NCBI GenBank assembly: GCA_016744855.1
Contig: JADGDO010000004.1
Location: 1-64,000 of the forward strand
Reading direction: 5' to 3'
DNA length: 64,000 bases
From: Candidatus Fermentibacteraceae bacterium
GTDB taxonomy: Bacteria > Fermentibacterota > Fermentibacteria > Fermentibacterales > JCC-6
Made by a program: the position numbers and the translations under genes. Within the stretch, counting starts at the first letter, position 1; every line of letters starts with the position of its first letter. The notes below the pieces were generated by a model, which was not told the origin of the DNA, made no database searches, and was given only the letters and a program-made list of their open reading frames with translations. Positions 51,461 through 60,698 of this stretch are shown in pieces.

Positions 51461-53341
51461 TTACAATCCAGATATCCCACCTATCAGGTCATTCATTGCG
51501 GCGGGATTTGATTGATTCTTCATTCCGGGCAGGCACTGTGAAATAAATTTAGGTTTTGAATGATCTTCCTTCAGTGCTCCAAAAATATCAAATTCAGTCG
51601 ACTTGCCGAATGAAATCAGATCCCCTCCTGTAGCATGGGCAATGAATCTTCCAAGCCTTCTTCCAGGGGAGCTTTCAACAAACTTAAGATTGCTCTGTAC
51701 CGGGTCTACAATAAGCACCGGAATCCCCTGTCTACCGAGGTGTACTGCCTGTTTCCTTACCCTGTTGTAGATGTCAGAATTCCAGATGTCTCCGACCGGG
51801 ACCGGTTCCGGGTAACAGTCCGATACAAGGATTACGAAGCTCTTTTCCGCATTTGACTTTGAAATTCTCCGTAATTCAGCTGCCGAGAGGGAGAGGAGTT
51901 CATCAATCGGGCTAGTCCCCTGAGGTTGCAGTTCACTGATTCTGCCGAAGACCCTCAATCTGTTTCTTACTGGAGGGAAGAGAACAACAGGCCTTCCATT
52001 CCTTATCGCAGAAAGACCAACCCTTGAAGACTGATCAAAGACATTGTTGAAAAGACCATCAAGCATTACTCCCAGATCCCGGAGGTATTCCTGTGATGAT
52101 CTGCTACCATCAATTGCAAGCATACAAACGGCTCTTGGTTTGGAAGATTTTTCCCATTTCCGCCAGTGCTGTTTTTTCAAAGGCATAAAAGGCAGTTTCT
52201 CTCCTGCTTTCGCAGCTGCTCGTACTGACAAGAGAGGATTGATTTCCTTGAAGTCATTTGTGTGAACAGCTCTGATAGGTCTGCCCATGATCGGATCTTT
52301 TATCATCCTGGAGGAACTTTTTGTTCTTCCTGACCCTGAAGTACCCAGGGAAGATGAAAATTTCCCGACCTCTCTAAAGAACTTGTTTCTCATTGCACGG
52401 GAGAGGCCTCCGAGTATTCCTGCACTTTTCCCTTCGTAAAGAATTTCCATACCGGTTGTAGTTGAATCGGTGCTTCTTATTGAAGCAAAGACCTGAGAGA
52501 GGATATTATCGGTAAGCTCCTGCATACTTCTTGATGCGATATTCTTCTCTCCACGGCGAGCCATCTCAACAGCATATTTCACTGATTTGCTGATTTCCAG
52601 AGATTCAGGTTGTGCCCCGTTTGATCCACTGGATCGGTGACCTAAAGCCAGTGGAGCAACAATATTGAGATGATGACCTGAGACTTCCTTCTCTCCCAGA
52701 AGAGCCGCAAGAGCAATACTGCTTCTGAACAAAGACAATTCACCCCGGTGCCCCTGCACCTGCAAAGAAGAGCATGTGAATGCGCAAGCCTTGAGGAACC
52801 AGCCGGGAACCCTTACTTCCCCTATGTATCTCCGGGCCTTCAGAGCAGTTTCCAACAGATCCGAGGGCTTTGAAGAAGAGAAATGTGCAGCAAGCACCCC
52901 CAGTCTTTCAGCGGGACATAACAATGTCTTAAGAAGAGCAGATAACCCGAAATTGTCAAGTAGTCTTCCCCGGATATCTCCGGTCAGAGAAACTGTGCCT
53001 AGAACTGGCTTTGCTGATTCAAGAACCATGTCTTGAATGTTGTCTCTGAACAGATCGAGATGTTCCATTATGAGTATGCTGTTTGAGCTGTTCTGTATGA
53101 GCCCTTTTCTTTTTCGAAGCTGACCCTCGGCCAGGAGTGCTGTGAGATCAATACCACCAGCTAGAGCTTCTGGATCGACGCCCAGTGGAATTCTCACAGA
53201 ATCTATGTACAATTCGGTTTCGTTTATCAACTCGCTTTTACCGGTGCCGGAGGATCCCCGGAGAAGAACACCACCGATCAAAGGATCAGTAACCAGAAGT
53301 GCAGTTGCTAGGGCAGCATTTGCCTGGTGAAGAGGGATCAA
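51461..53341 (-). CDS. Magnesium-chelatase ChlD/BchD-like protein (AAA + VWA)
   Basis: 626 residues. N-terminal inactive-looking AAA domain (~1-230) with a Walker A GSSGTGKSE, a linker rich in Ser/Gly/Pro (~235-370) and a C-terminal VWA domain (~400-600) with the MIDAS motif AIDGSRSS and a GTSPIDE Thr. This is the D subunit plan of AAA-type metal chelatases. Its start overlaps the I-type subunit by 4 bases. No H subunit (BchH/CobN) is nearby, so the pair may serve in another metal insertion or as a MoxR-like chaperone. It converges on the cyclase gene with a 6-base gap. Confidence 0.88.
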   Translation of the reverse strand: MIPLHQANAALATALLVTDPLIGGVLLRGSSGTGKSELINETELYIDSVRIPLGVDPEALAGGIDLTALLAEGQLRKRKGLIQNSSNSILIMEHLDLFRDNIQDMVLESAKPVLGTVSLTGDIRGRLLDNFGLSALLKTLLCPAERLGVLAAHFSSSKPSDLLETALKARRYIGEVRVPGWFLKACAFTCSSLQVQGHRGELSLFRSSIALAALLGEKEVSGHHLNIVAPLALGHRSSGSNGAQPESLEISKSVKYAVEMARRGEKNIASRSMQELTDNILSQVFASIRSTDSTTTGMEILYEGKSAGILGGLSRAMRNKFFREVGKFSSSLGTSGSGRTKSSSRMIKDPIMGRPIRAVHTNDFKEINPLLSVRAAAKAGEKLPFMPLKKQHWRKWEKSSKPRAVCMLAIDGSRSSQEYLRDLGVMLDGLFNNVFDQSSRVGLSAIRNGRPVVLFPPVRNRLRVFGRISELQPQGTSPIDELLSLSAAELRRISKSNAEKSFVILVSDCYPEPVPVGDIWNSDIYNRVRKQAVHLGRQGIPVLIVDPVQSNLKFVESSPGRRLGRFIAHATGGDLISFGKSTEFDIFGALKEDHSKPKFISQCLPGMKNQSNPAAMNDLIGGISGL

Positions 53342-54429
53342 TTTTTACTCTCCAGGCTTTCACGCCAGTTCCAGATTTTACCGGCATCTTTGCCTTTACC
53401 GTAGTTGGAGTAACCGGTTTGGAGGGCTTTCAGTATCTCATTTTTGTCTGGAGCACTTTTCAGACCGCCTTCTCGGGTTCTGTGGCTCACACACATAGGT
53501 GCTACTTTTTTAAGGCATTCAAACGTTACACTACTTTTGTTGTCAAAAGCCGCTAAAGCCCTTGCAGCTCTAAGTGTTACTATATCAGCTCTCTGCCCAT
53601 CAAGGCCCATTCCCGCCATTGCTGCAGCAACGGTTCCGAGCATTCCCAACGGTAGATCAACCGAAGACAGTTTTGTACGGGCAAGGCTAATGCTATTTCG
53701 AAGGGATTCGTTCTGTTTTGAAAAAACCCTATTGAAATCGATTGGGCTTTCGCCGTATGCAAGCACTCTCTGCACTATTTCAATTCTTTTATCCGGTTCA
53801 TCGATGGTTTCAATCGATACGCTGAGAGCAAAACGATCGAGTATCTGTGGTCTCAGTCTGCCTTCCTCCGGGTTCATGGTTCCGAGAAGAATGAATTTTG
53901 CAGGATGTGTTACAGAAATATTGTCTTTCTCCACAGAGTTAACGCCGGAAGCAGCACAGTCAAGAATGTTATCTGCGATGTTATCCGGTAGCAGATTTAC
54001 CTCATCGATGTAGAGTACCTGATTGTTAGCTGCTGCCAGTAGTCCTGGCTCGAACTCAATTTTTCCCTCCCTGAGAAGACTATCCATTTTAACAGCACCC
54101 AGCAGGCTGTCCTGATCGGCACCGAGAGGAACATTAACAAGTTCAGGTTTTAACTCAAAAGAGTTTCCTGGGTTTGCTTTGCAATCAGGGCACATGAGAG
54201 CGCCATCTGGCAGGCAGTGGTATGAGCAATGATTCACCTTAACTGCGGGAAGAATCTGTGGCATTGCTCTTACAAGGGTTGATTTACCAGTGCCTTTCTG
54301 GCCCGTGAGTAAAACACCTCCCATGCCGGGATCTATCGCTAAAAGGATTAGAGCAAGTTTTGCATCACTCTGACCAACAATACCGGAGAATGGGTAGGAA
54401 GAAGAAATTTCCACAGCCAAAACCTCCAT
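53338..54429 (-). CDS. Magnesium-chelatase ChlI/BchI-like AAA ATPase
   Basis: 363 residues. Walker A is LLTGQKGTGKSTL, the Cys pair of MCPDCKAN (with a Cys-rich CSYHC earlier) lies in the insert, PVPLGADQDSLLGAVK-like NVPLGADQDSLLG follows, Walker B is QVLYIDEVNLLPDN, sensor 1 is LLGTMNPEEG and the Arg finger region is LRPQILDRF. These are the marks of chelatase I subunits. It forms a two-gene unit with the D-like gene. ATP-driven remodelling for metal insertion is the known role of the family. Confidence 0.9.
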   Translation of the reverse strand: MEVLAVEISSSYPFSGIVGQSDAKLALILLAIDPGMGGVLLTGQKGTGKSTLVRAMPQILPAVKVNHCSYHCLPDGALMCPDCKANPGNSFELKPELVNVPLGADQDSLLGAVKMDSLLREGKIEFEPGLLAAANNQVLYIDEVNLLPDNIADNILDCAASGVNSVEKDNISVTHPAKFILLGTMNPEEGRLRPQILDRFALSVSIETIDEPDKRIEIVQRVLAYGESPIDFNRVFSKQNESLRNSISLARTKLSSVDLPLGMLGTVAAAMAGMGLDGQRADIVTLRAARALAAFDNKSSVTFECLKKVAPMCVSHRTREGGLKSAPDKNEILKALQTGYSNYGKGKDAGKIWNWRESLESKN

Positions 54430-54440
54430 CTTCGGGTTTC

Positions 54441-55589
54441 CTATTCAGGTAGTTCGAAAACATATATTTCGGGAATGTTAACTGGATCAAGAGAGAATCC
54501 CAGCAGGCCATGTTCGGAGATATTCCACCACATCATTCCAGATCCAATCGTCTCTTCTGGGTCTATTCCACATAATTCCACATCGAACAGCAATGCTCCA
54601 CTGTAATCGTATACTTCGAAAAGGAATCTGTCGGAGTGACCGTTCAGTACCCATATCCGCCCCAGATTATCAGCATGGAGACCCTGAGGGGGAATGGTGT
54701 ATCGAAATTCAAGAGGAGTGTAATTAACAGGTTCGCCGGAAGATCTGGCACTATACATTGTGTTGAAGCGTTCTGTTTCATTAGCCAGTTCTTCGCTGGT
54801 TTTCCTTAGTGGGGTGATCTCTTTCTCTATCGTCAGGAAACACTCACCCAGGCTGTTGAAACCTTGTATTACATACTGATCTGTCGAGGCAGGTGCCACG
54901 AAAGTATTTCCCTGAGAGTCGCATGTGAATCCGCACGAGAAGACAGAGTTTTGTATCATACTGCTGAGATCACCCGGAATAAGCAGAGCCCTGTTTGTGA
55001 AGAAGGTATCAACCGGGCAGAGATCGATTCCAAAAGAGCAAACAGAATACTCTGTCTCATAGCCTGACTCAGTACTGTTCATGAACATGATTCCACCAGA
55101 GAAGTTGTCCGGGCTGCTCTGTTCTGCCCAGTATGGAAAGATTGATTCCAAATTTTCTTCAATGTCATAAAGGAAAGTACCGTCGTTGCTGTATACCGAT
55201 ATTTTTCTGATTGAACGGTCAAAGATTAGCATGCTGTCCCCGTTTAGGGGTACAAGGGCGTCTGGACTGTTGAATTCTCCCGGACCGCTTCCTCTTCGCC
55301 CTGCCCTGGAAAGAAACTCACCTTCTGAAGAGAATATGTAAGCAGCCGCTGTCAGTCTGTCCAGAACTGCGATATTGCCGTTAGAAAGATGATCTGCGTC
55401 AGAGACTGCACCAAGAGTGAATAGGGTGTCATACTCACCAGCACAGATGATTGCTTTCGGGGATATTGAATAGCGTGTGATTTCGTATATCGGATCAGAA
55501 CCTTGTTCCTGAAAGTTGCATGCAGGTAACAGCACAATAAAGGTAAGTAAAACAAATTCAAGAAAGACAGTATTCTGTTTTAGAGACAA
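54441..55589 (-). CDS. Lipoprotein with six-bladed beta-propeller (6-bladed NHL-like)
   Basis: 382 residues. Lipobox VLLPAC near residue 24. Repeated strands such as GNIAVLDRLTAAAYIFSSEG, RRGSGPGEFNSPDALVPL and GDSMLIFDRSIRKISVYSNDG are typical of the 6-bladed propeller proteins common in Bacteroidetes-like genomes. The last blade has GRIWVLNGHSDRFLFEVYD. Function is unknown, likely extracytoplasmic binding. It follows the Mg-chelatase genes on the same strand upstream side with an 11-base gap. Confidence 0.8.
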   Translation of the reverse strand: MSLKQNTVFLEFVLLTFIVLLPACNFQEQGSDPIYEITRYSISPKAIICAGEYDTLFTLGAVSDADHLSNGNIAVLDRLTAAAYIFSSEGEFLSRAGRRGSGPGEFNSPDALVPLNGDSMLIFDRSIRKISVYSNDGTFLYDIEENLESIFPYWAEQSSPDNFSGGIMFMNSTESGYETEYSVCSFGIDLCPVDTFFTNRALLIPGDLSSMIQNSVFSCGFTCDSQGNTFVAPASTDQYVIQGFNSLGECFLTIEKEITPLRKTSEELANETERFNTMYSARSSGEPVNYTPLEFRYTIPPQGLHADNLGRIWVLNGHSDRFLFEVYDYSGALLFDVELCGIDPEETIGSGMMWWNISEHGLLGFSLDPVNIPEIYVFELPE

Positions 55590-55732
55590 TCAGGACTCCC
55601 GTCATTGGTATGTTCTAACTCTTATACATGAATTATACGAATTTAGCAGATGATTATGCAAAAAAGTATAGATATACTGAAATATCAGGATGTGCTTTTA
55701 TTGTAGGGTGATTCCGTCGGGAGAAGTGTGAC

Positions 55733-56197
55733 CTATATAGAGACAGCTACAAAATATCCCATCATTACAACATACAGCAGAGTGGCTACACAGCTTCTCC
55801 AGAGTCTGGACGGGGACTTTACAGGGTCTGTGAAATAGCGATAACCGTGCAGTAGACCCGCCTGAAGCAGATAGAAAGCATACCCGGAAAGAACAAGGAT
55901 CAGAGCATGCTTAGGCCAGTTGCAGACTGTGGAAAGTATTCCCATAAAACCGAAGGCAAGGTTTGCAAACCCGACTTCGAACATCCAGTCGGGCTTATCT
56001 GTTTCCCAACCCAATCTCTTCATATCTGATTTGTAGAAAACTACATGTCTTACAAAAGAAAGAACACCAACAATACCAACTGTTGATAAGGTAACAATTC
56101 TGAGTGCCAGATGCGGTTGCTCAGCCATGTAGAAGAAGCCGAAAAAGATTCCTGCTGTTCCAGCAATCATGCTGACAATACTAATTAGTCCGGACAT
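55733..56197 (-). CDS. DUF6790-like integral membrane protein
   Basis: 154 residues, four hydrophobic helices (~7-26, 33-50, 75-110, 130-152). WMFEVGFANLAFGFMGILS is the conserved E-x-G-x-A-N-L-x-F-G-x-x-G motif of the DUF6790 group. It ends 3 bases from the helicase gene's 3' end on the same strand, so it could be the distal gene of the helicase transcript. Function unknown. Confidence 0.75.
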   Translation of the reverse strand: MSGLISIVSMIAGTAGIFFGFFYMAEQPHLALRIVTLSTVGIVGVLSFVRHVVFYKSDMKRLGWETDKPDWMFEVGFANLAFGFMGILSTVCNWPKHALILVLSGYAFYLLQAGLLHGYRYFTDPVKSPSRLWRSCVATLLYVVMMGYFVAVSI

Positions 56198-56199
56198 TA

Positions 56200-58494
56200 T
56201 TACCTCCTGTGTTTCAGTGAAACTTTCCCATTTCTTATCACGCGAAGAGGAAACCAGTGGTCTGGGAGATGGTTGAAGTATGGAGCTCTTATAAACCTGC
56301 CTCCGAGAAGAATCAAATCTGCTTTCTGCTCGCTGTTTCTTATCAATCTGCCTGCGGCCTGGATAACTCTGTTAATGCCGGGGATTGCAAAAGCATGAAG
56401 GAAACCGTCTCTATTTGTCTTATCATATCTTTCTTGGAGAAGCTTTTGTCTCAGAGAAATAGATGGCAGGGAAGGTCCTGCAATGAAGCATCCACGGAGA
56501 TCCGGAATACTCAGATCGACTCCTTCTGCGAAGAGACCCCCGGCCACGGCAAGAATGAGATGATCCCCTTCATTTATCTGCTCAACGAAGTCTGCTCTAT
56601 CTCTTTCAGTCATCTCTCTACGTTGTGCTATAAGATCGAGACCGGCGTCTTCTGCTGCAAGTGCTATCTTTTCCATCCAGGAAAACGAGGGGAAGAAAGC
56701 CATCCAGGTTCCGGGTGTTTTATTTCTGGCACCTCTCAGTTTTCCTACAATCAATTCTGTCTGCTCATCACGATACCTGTAGCGAGTATTAATGCCGGTA
56801 TCTACCCACACTGCAAGATTTTCAGGAGGAAATGGCCAACCGACAGCCCTGGATGTGAGTATATCGCTTTTACCCATTCCCAGCTCTTCTGAGAAGTGGT
56901 TTAGAGGTTCAAGAGTTGCTGAAAAACCTGTTACACTTGAACACCTGGAATGCTCTTCTGTTATAAATGTTGAAGGGTCGGTACAGTACCACTGGATCAG
57001 AGTATCAGCTCCCTCCTTACGGGCTAGAAGATGAAATCTTTCATCCCGTCTTTCCGCTACCCTTGAAAAACCGGTGATTGCTCTGCTGAGAAGGGTTGCC
57101 TCTTTAGGTGCTTTCGTGTCGCCGCCTAATAATTTCTGCCATCTTCGTCTGTTGATTCCCGGAAGGCCAATGTCGTCATGCAGACGTATTTCATTTTCCC
57201 GGTTTGTCCACGGTTGCTCCGCATATGCCTGAAGAAGTTTTCTCCATGGACGAAGGAGGTTTTGAAGTTTTCTGTTGCCTTTGGCATACTTCCAGGTTGT
57301 CTCCATCCAGTGTGTTTTTATCTCGGGAGACCAGATTCCCCTTACTCTTTCAGGAAGGTTGGCGGCTTCATCAATAAGCAGTACACATCTTGAAGCGGTT
57401 TCATCATCATCAAAAAACCTCTTTAGCCTGATCCCGGGATCGAATACGTAGTTGTAATCGCATGCAATAAGGTCGCATCTTTGTGAAATATAGAGGGCCA
57501 GTTCAAAAGGGCAGACTTCTGCAGAGACTGATTCACGCATTATGTCTTCAGGTCTCATCAGAACCAGGTCAGTAAGTTTTTGAATAACACCAGACGTTTT
57601 TATCCTGCTTCCGAATTCATCAGCATACGGACAGAGTTCGGGATTGCACCTTTCAAAATCCATTGGGCATGAATTTTCTCGCGAGGAGAGAATTATTGTA
57701 CGAAGTGGAAAACCATCCCTAATGAACTTATCCATTGTTTCTGCAAGTATTTTCTTCTGTGTGTTTTTTGCAGTGAGGAAAAAAAGGATTCTCCAGTTTG
57801 TAACGACAGGTGGAATTGCTCCCGTCAGCACTGCTGCAGTCTTACCGGTTCCGGTCGGAGCCTGGATAAGAAGTTCCTCCCTTTTCGTACCAGCGTCCTG
57901 TACAGAATTAATTATCTCTTCCTGCCCAGGTCTTGTGCTGTCAAAGGGGAAGCTCATGGTCTCCAGGGCCGTATTAAGTTTGAGATGTCTTTCCCATTCA
58001 CTCTGAACAAAAAGGGAAACATCTTCCAGAAAACCATTCCACAGATTTGTCATTTTGGCATCGGAGGGGTCAATAGGAAATTCAAGAGATTCCTGTGAGT
58101 CGGGGTCGGTGTAGAGCATCGCCGCATTCTCACATCCGAGTGCGTGGGCATAGAAGAGAACCTGAAGAAGGTGGTGTGTTGCCGGCAATTCCGGCATGGG
58201 TTGTGCTGTTTTAACCTCAATGACTGTCTTGCCGTCTTCAGATAGCAGATCGGCTCTTCCTGTTATCCTGAAGTGTATTCCATTCTTTTCTGTCAGAAGC
58301 ATTGCTGGAATTTCCGAAATTAAATTTCTCTCTTCCGAGAGCTCTTTCTGTTTCCTGATGTGCTCTTTTTGCCTGGTTTGCAGATCGATGGACGCATCGC
58401 TGCTTCTCAGCGTGTCAGGCGGGCGGCAAAGGCCTATCAGAACCTTTATTGCAGATTTTACAGTACCGGTCTCTCTATCAAACGGAATGAGCAT
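56200..58494 (-). CDS. XPD/DinG-type Fe-S helicase fused to a PD-(D/E)XK nuclease domain
   Basis: 764 residues. N-terminal domain (~1-165) has a RecB/Cas4-like nuclease core: Asp82 in ITGRADLL, Glu93 and Lys95 in VIEVKTA, and Gln111/Tyr115 in LLQVLFYAHAL. The SF2 helicase follows: Walker A QAPTGTGKTA (~211-220), the four Fe-S Cys in CPMDFERC, ELCPYAD and EVCPFEL, DEAH-like VLLIDEAANLPE, VTGFSATLEP, and motif VI QAAGRLIRN. 5'-3' DNA helicase activity is expected; the nuclease half would process unwound DNA. No CRISPR genes nearby. It is divergent from dapL. Confidence 0.92.
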   Translation of the reverse strand: MLIPFDRETGTVKSAIKVLIGLCRPPDTLRSSDASIDLQTRQKEHIRKQKELSEERNLISEIPAMLLTEKNGIHFRITGRADLLSEDGKTVIEVKTAQPMPELPATHHLLQVLFYAHALGCENAAMLYTDPDSQESLEFPIDPSDAKMTNLWNGFLEDVSLFVQSEWERHLKLNTALETMSFPFDSTRPGQEEIINSVQDAGTKREELLIQAPTGTGKTAAVLTGAIPPVVTNWRILFFLTAKNTQKKILAETMDKFIRDGFPLRTIILSSRENSCPMDFERCNPELCPYADEFGSRIKTSGVIQKLTDLVLMRPEDIMRESVSAEVCPFELALYISQRCDLIACDYNYVFDPGIRLKRFFDDDETASRCVLLIDEAANLPERVRGIWSPEIKTHWMETTWKYAKGNRKLQNLLRPWRKLLQAYAEQPWTNRENEIRLHDDIGLPGINRRRWQKLLGGDTKAPKEATLLSRAITGFSRVAERRDERFHLLARKEGADTLIQWYCTDPSTFITEEHSRCSSVTGFSATLEPLNHFSEELGMGKSDILTSRAVGWPFPPENLAVWVDTGINTRYRYRDEQTELIVGKLRGARNKTPGTWMAFFPSFSWMEKIALAAEDAGLDLIAQRREMTERDRADFVEQINEGDHLILAVAGGLFAEGVDLSIPDLRGCFIAGPSLPSISLRQKLLQERYDKTNRDGFLHAFAIPGINRVIQAAGRLIRNSEQKADLILLGGRFIRAPYFNHLPDHWFPLRVIRNGKVSLKHRR

Positions 58495-58653
58495 GAGCCT
58501 TGTTCTTCCGGGTTATTGGTTTGGTTCTTTCTTGCAATATAGTTTTTTAGCAGATAGCGGACAGGATATACAAGATGTGGGTATGTTTTTTTTCGGGAGC
58601 TTTAAGGGGGGTGTTTTCTGTATATTCCCTTATCAAAAACAAAAGGAGATTTT

Positions 58654-59862
58654 ATGCAGAAAAAACCGCTAATCAGTGCTTCGGAAAGACTTACTAAGCT
58701 TCCACCATACCTGTTTGCAGAGTTAGACAGACAGAAGAAAGCAGCCAGAAAAAGAGGACTTGATCTCATAGATTTCGGTATTGGAGATCCCGACATGCCA
58801 ACGCCGGATGAAATCGTTGAGGCCGGGCAGAATGCAGTAGCCGACCCTGCAAACCACAGATACCCCGATGGGGCCGGTTGTGATTCTTTCAGGAATGCCT
58901 GCAAGATGTGGATGAAAAGCCAGTTCAATGTAGAATGTGAAACTGGTGCTGTCATCGGCTCAAAAGAAGGAATTGCACATATTCCGATGGTCTTCTGCAA
59001 CAGGGGTGACCTTGTACTTGTTCCCAACCCGGGATACCCTGTTTACAGGGCTTCTGCCATACTTGCAGACGCTATTCCGGTAGACCTGCCTCTTCTTGGA
59101 GAGAACAACTTCCTTCCGGATTTCAAAAACATACCGCCAGCCGTTCTCAGAGAAGCAAAGGTTTTGTTCCTTAACTACCCCAATAATCCAACAGGTGCTG
59201 TCGTTACCTTAGAGCAGATGACTGAAATTGTTGAATTCGCAAGGGCAAATAATCTGCTACTTGTAAGCGACAACTCATATAGTCACATCAGGTTTGATGG
59301 AGAAAAACCTATGAGTTTTCTTCAGGTTCCGGGTGCAGAAGATGTTGTTCTCGAATTCCACAGTTTATCGAAAACATTCAACATGACAGGTTGGAGAATC
59401 GGTTTTGTAGCTGGTGGAGCGGATCTGGTGAATACCTTTATCGGTGCGAAGGAAAACATAGATAGTGGTGCATTTACAGCAGTTCAAAAAGCAGCTGAAA
59501 TAGCGATGGGTATGCCTGGTAATCTTTTTGAAAAGAGAATGGAAGTCTACAGAGAAAGACGCGATATTCTTGTCGAAGGTCTTAAGAAGCTCAACTGGGA
59601 CATTTTTGATTCACCGGGTACTTTCTATGTGTGGGTGAAGCTTCCAAGGGGAGCTGATTCCATGGTTTTTGCCAGGAAAATGATTAATCATGCAGGTATT
59701 GTTATTACACCAGGAAGTGGTTTTGGCACCTGGGGAGAGGGTTACATTCGTTTTGCACTGACCATCCCTTCGGCCCGAATTCACCAGGCTCTAGGAAGAC
59801 TTGAGCAGATGGAGTTACAAAAGGGAAGGCTTCTCAAATGGTTGAAAAAAACAGGGGACTGA
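58654..59862 (+). CDS. dapL: LL-diaminopimelate aminotransferase (DapL-type)
   Basis: 402 residues, SD AAAGGAGA. Converts tetrahydrodipicolinate to LL-diaminopimelate in one step, for lysine and peptidoglycan. PLP motifs: LIDFGIGDPDMPTP, CDSFRNACKMWM, PNPGYPVYRA, LNYPNNPTGAV, SDNSYSHIRF and Schiff-base Lys in FHSLSKTFNMTGWRIGF. These match the DapL2 subgroup, though other class I aminotransferases with similar motifs cannot be ruled out. First gene of the cofactor operon; overlaps folB by 25 bases. Confidence 0.85.
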   Translation: MQKKPLISASERLTKLPPYLFAELDRQKKAARKRGLDLIDFGIGDPDMPTPDEIVEAGQNAVADPANHRYPDGAGCDSFRNACKMWMKSQFNVECETGAVIGSKEGIAHIPMVFCNRGDLVLVPNPGYPVYRASAILADAIPVDLPLLGENNFLPDFKNIPPAVLREAKVLFLNYPNNPTGAVVTLEQMTEIVEFARANNLLLVSDNSYSHIRFDGEKPMSFLQVPGAEDVVLEFHSLSKTFNMTGWRIGFVAGGADLVNTFIGAKENIDSGAFTAVQKAAEIAMGMPGNLFEKRMEVYRERRDILVEGLKKLNWDIFDSPGTFYVWVKLPRGADSMVFARKMINHAGIVITPGSGFGTWGEGYIRFALTIPSARIHQALGRLEQMELQKGRLLKWLKKTGD

Positions 59863-60191
59863 CAGGTACCCTCTCTCTTGAGGGGATTGCAGTAACTCTC
59901 CGGCTCGGGGTATTCCCATTTGAGAGAGTTGAGCCCAGAAAAATCAAACTTGATCTGAAATGGACCGGAGAAATTCTCGCAGGTGGAATTGCTGTTGTCG
60001 ATTATTCACAGGTGTGCACAGCTCTACAAGATAGGCTTGAACCTGAATATCTATACCTTGAGGAACTCGCAAGAGATGCAATGGCTATTCTAGAAAGTCG
60101 CTGGTCAGGGAATTGGATAGTATCTGTACACAAAGATCACCCACCTACAGATCTACCAATGGAAAGGGCCACTGTAACCATTGGAGAATAG
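59838..60191 (+). CDS. folB: Dihydroneopterin aldolase
   Basis: 117 residues. Makes 6-hydroxymethyl-dihydropterin for folate. The tunnelling fold is seen in LSLEGIAVTLRLGVFPFERVE (the usual H-G-V-x-P-x-E has Leu in place of His), VVDYSQV, and the late Lys of SVHKDHPP. YLYLEELARDAMAIL is the conserved helix with Glu. It overlaps dapL (25 bases) and folK (11 bases). Confidence 0.9.
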   Translation: MVEKNRGLTGTLSLEGIAVTLRLGVFPFERVEPRKIKLDLKWTGEILAGGIAVVDYSQVCTALQDRLEPEYLYLEELARDAMAILESRWSGNWIVSVHKDHPPTDLPMERATVTIGE

Positions 60192-60681
60192 ATCATTTGC
60201 TCTCGGGTTGGGAGGGAATCTCGGTGACGTTCGTTCTGCTATGAGAACGTCAGTGGAAAAGCTTCTTGACGATGAAAGAATTTCTGAACTAAAAGTCTCT
60301 TCCCTGTATCAGACCCCTCCCTGGGGGGATGTTCAGGGTGGTGATTTTTTAAATGCTGCTGTCTGTGGATTGTGGTACGGAGACGATCTTGAACTTTTGG
60401 AGCTTTGTCGCTTGTTGGAGGGATGCTTTTCCAGTCCAGTTAAGAAAAATGGAGGAGCCAGAGAGCTCGATGTTGATATTCTTTTTCTTGAGGGTGGCAT
60501 TTCCAGTGCAGAACTTACACTGCCCCATCCCCGAATGACTCTCAGACGATTTGTGCTTGTTCCTCTTGCCGAAGTCTGGTTTTTGAAAGTGCCCGGTCTT
60601 TCCACAACACCAGCTATGCTTCTAAAGCGCGTACCTGATTGCTCTTCTATTATATTCCAAGGGGAATTGCATTCACTCTGA
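60181..60681 (+). CDS. folK: 2-amino-4-hydroxy-6-hydroxymethyldihydropteridine pyrophosphokinase
   Basis: 166 residues from TTG 60181. Transfers pyrophosphate from ATP to the pterin. FALGLGGNLGDVRSAMR opens it, SSLYQTPPWG is the substrate loop, FLNAAV follows, and RELDVDILF and LPHPRMTLRRFVLVPLAEV are the catalytic signature and C-terminal elements. It directly follows folB and the overlap suggests coupling. No folP is in the window. Confidence 0.93.
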   Translation: MENRSFALGLGGNLGDVRSAMRTSVEKLLDDERISELKVSSLYQTPPWGDVQGGDFLNAAVCGLWYGDDLELLELCRLLEGCFSSPVKKNGGARELDVDILFLEGGISSAELTLPHPRMTLRRFVLVPLAEVWFLKVPGLSTTPAMLLKRVPDCSSIIFQGELHSL

Positions 60682-60698
60682 AAGGGAGCTTAAACCGT

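Noticed and set aside
51461..54429. Reading the ChlI/ChlD pair as bacteriochlorophyll biosynthesis
   Set aside because: No other pigment genes are present and AAA/VWA pairs of this type have other roles.
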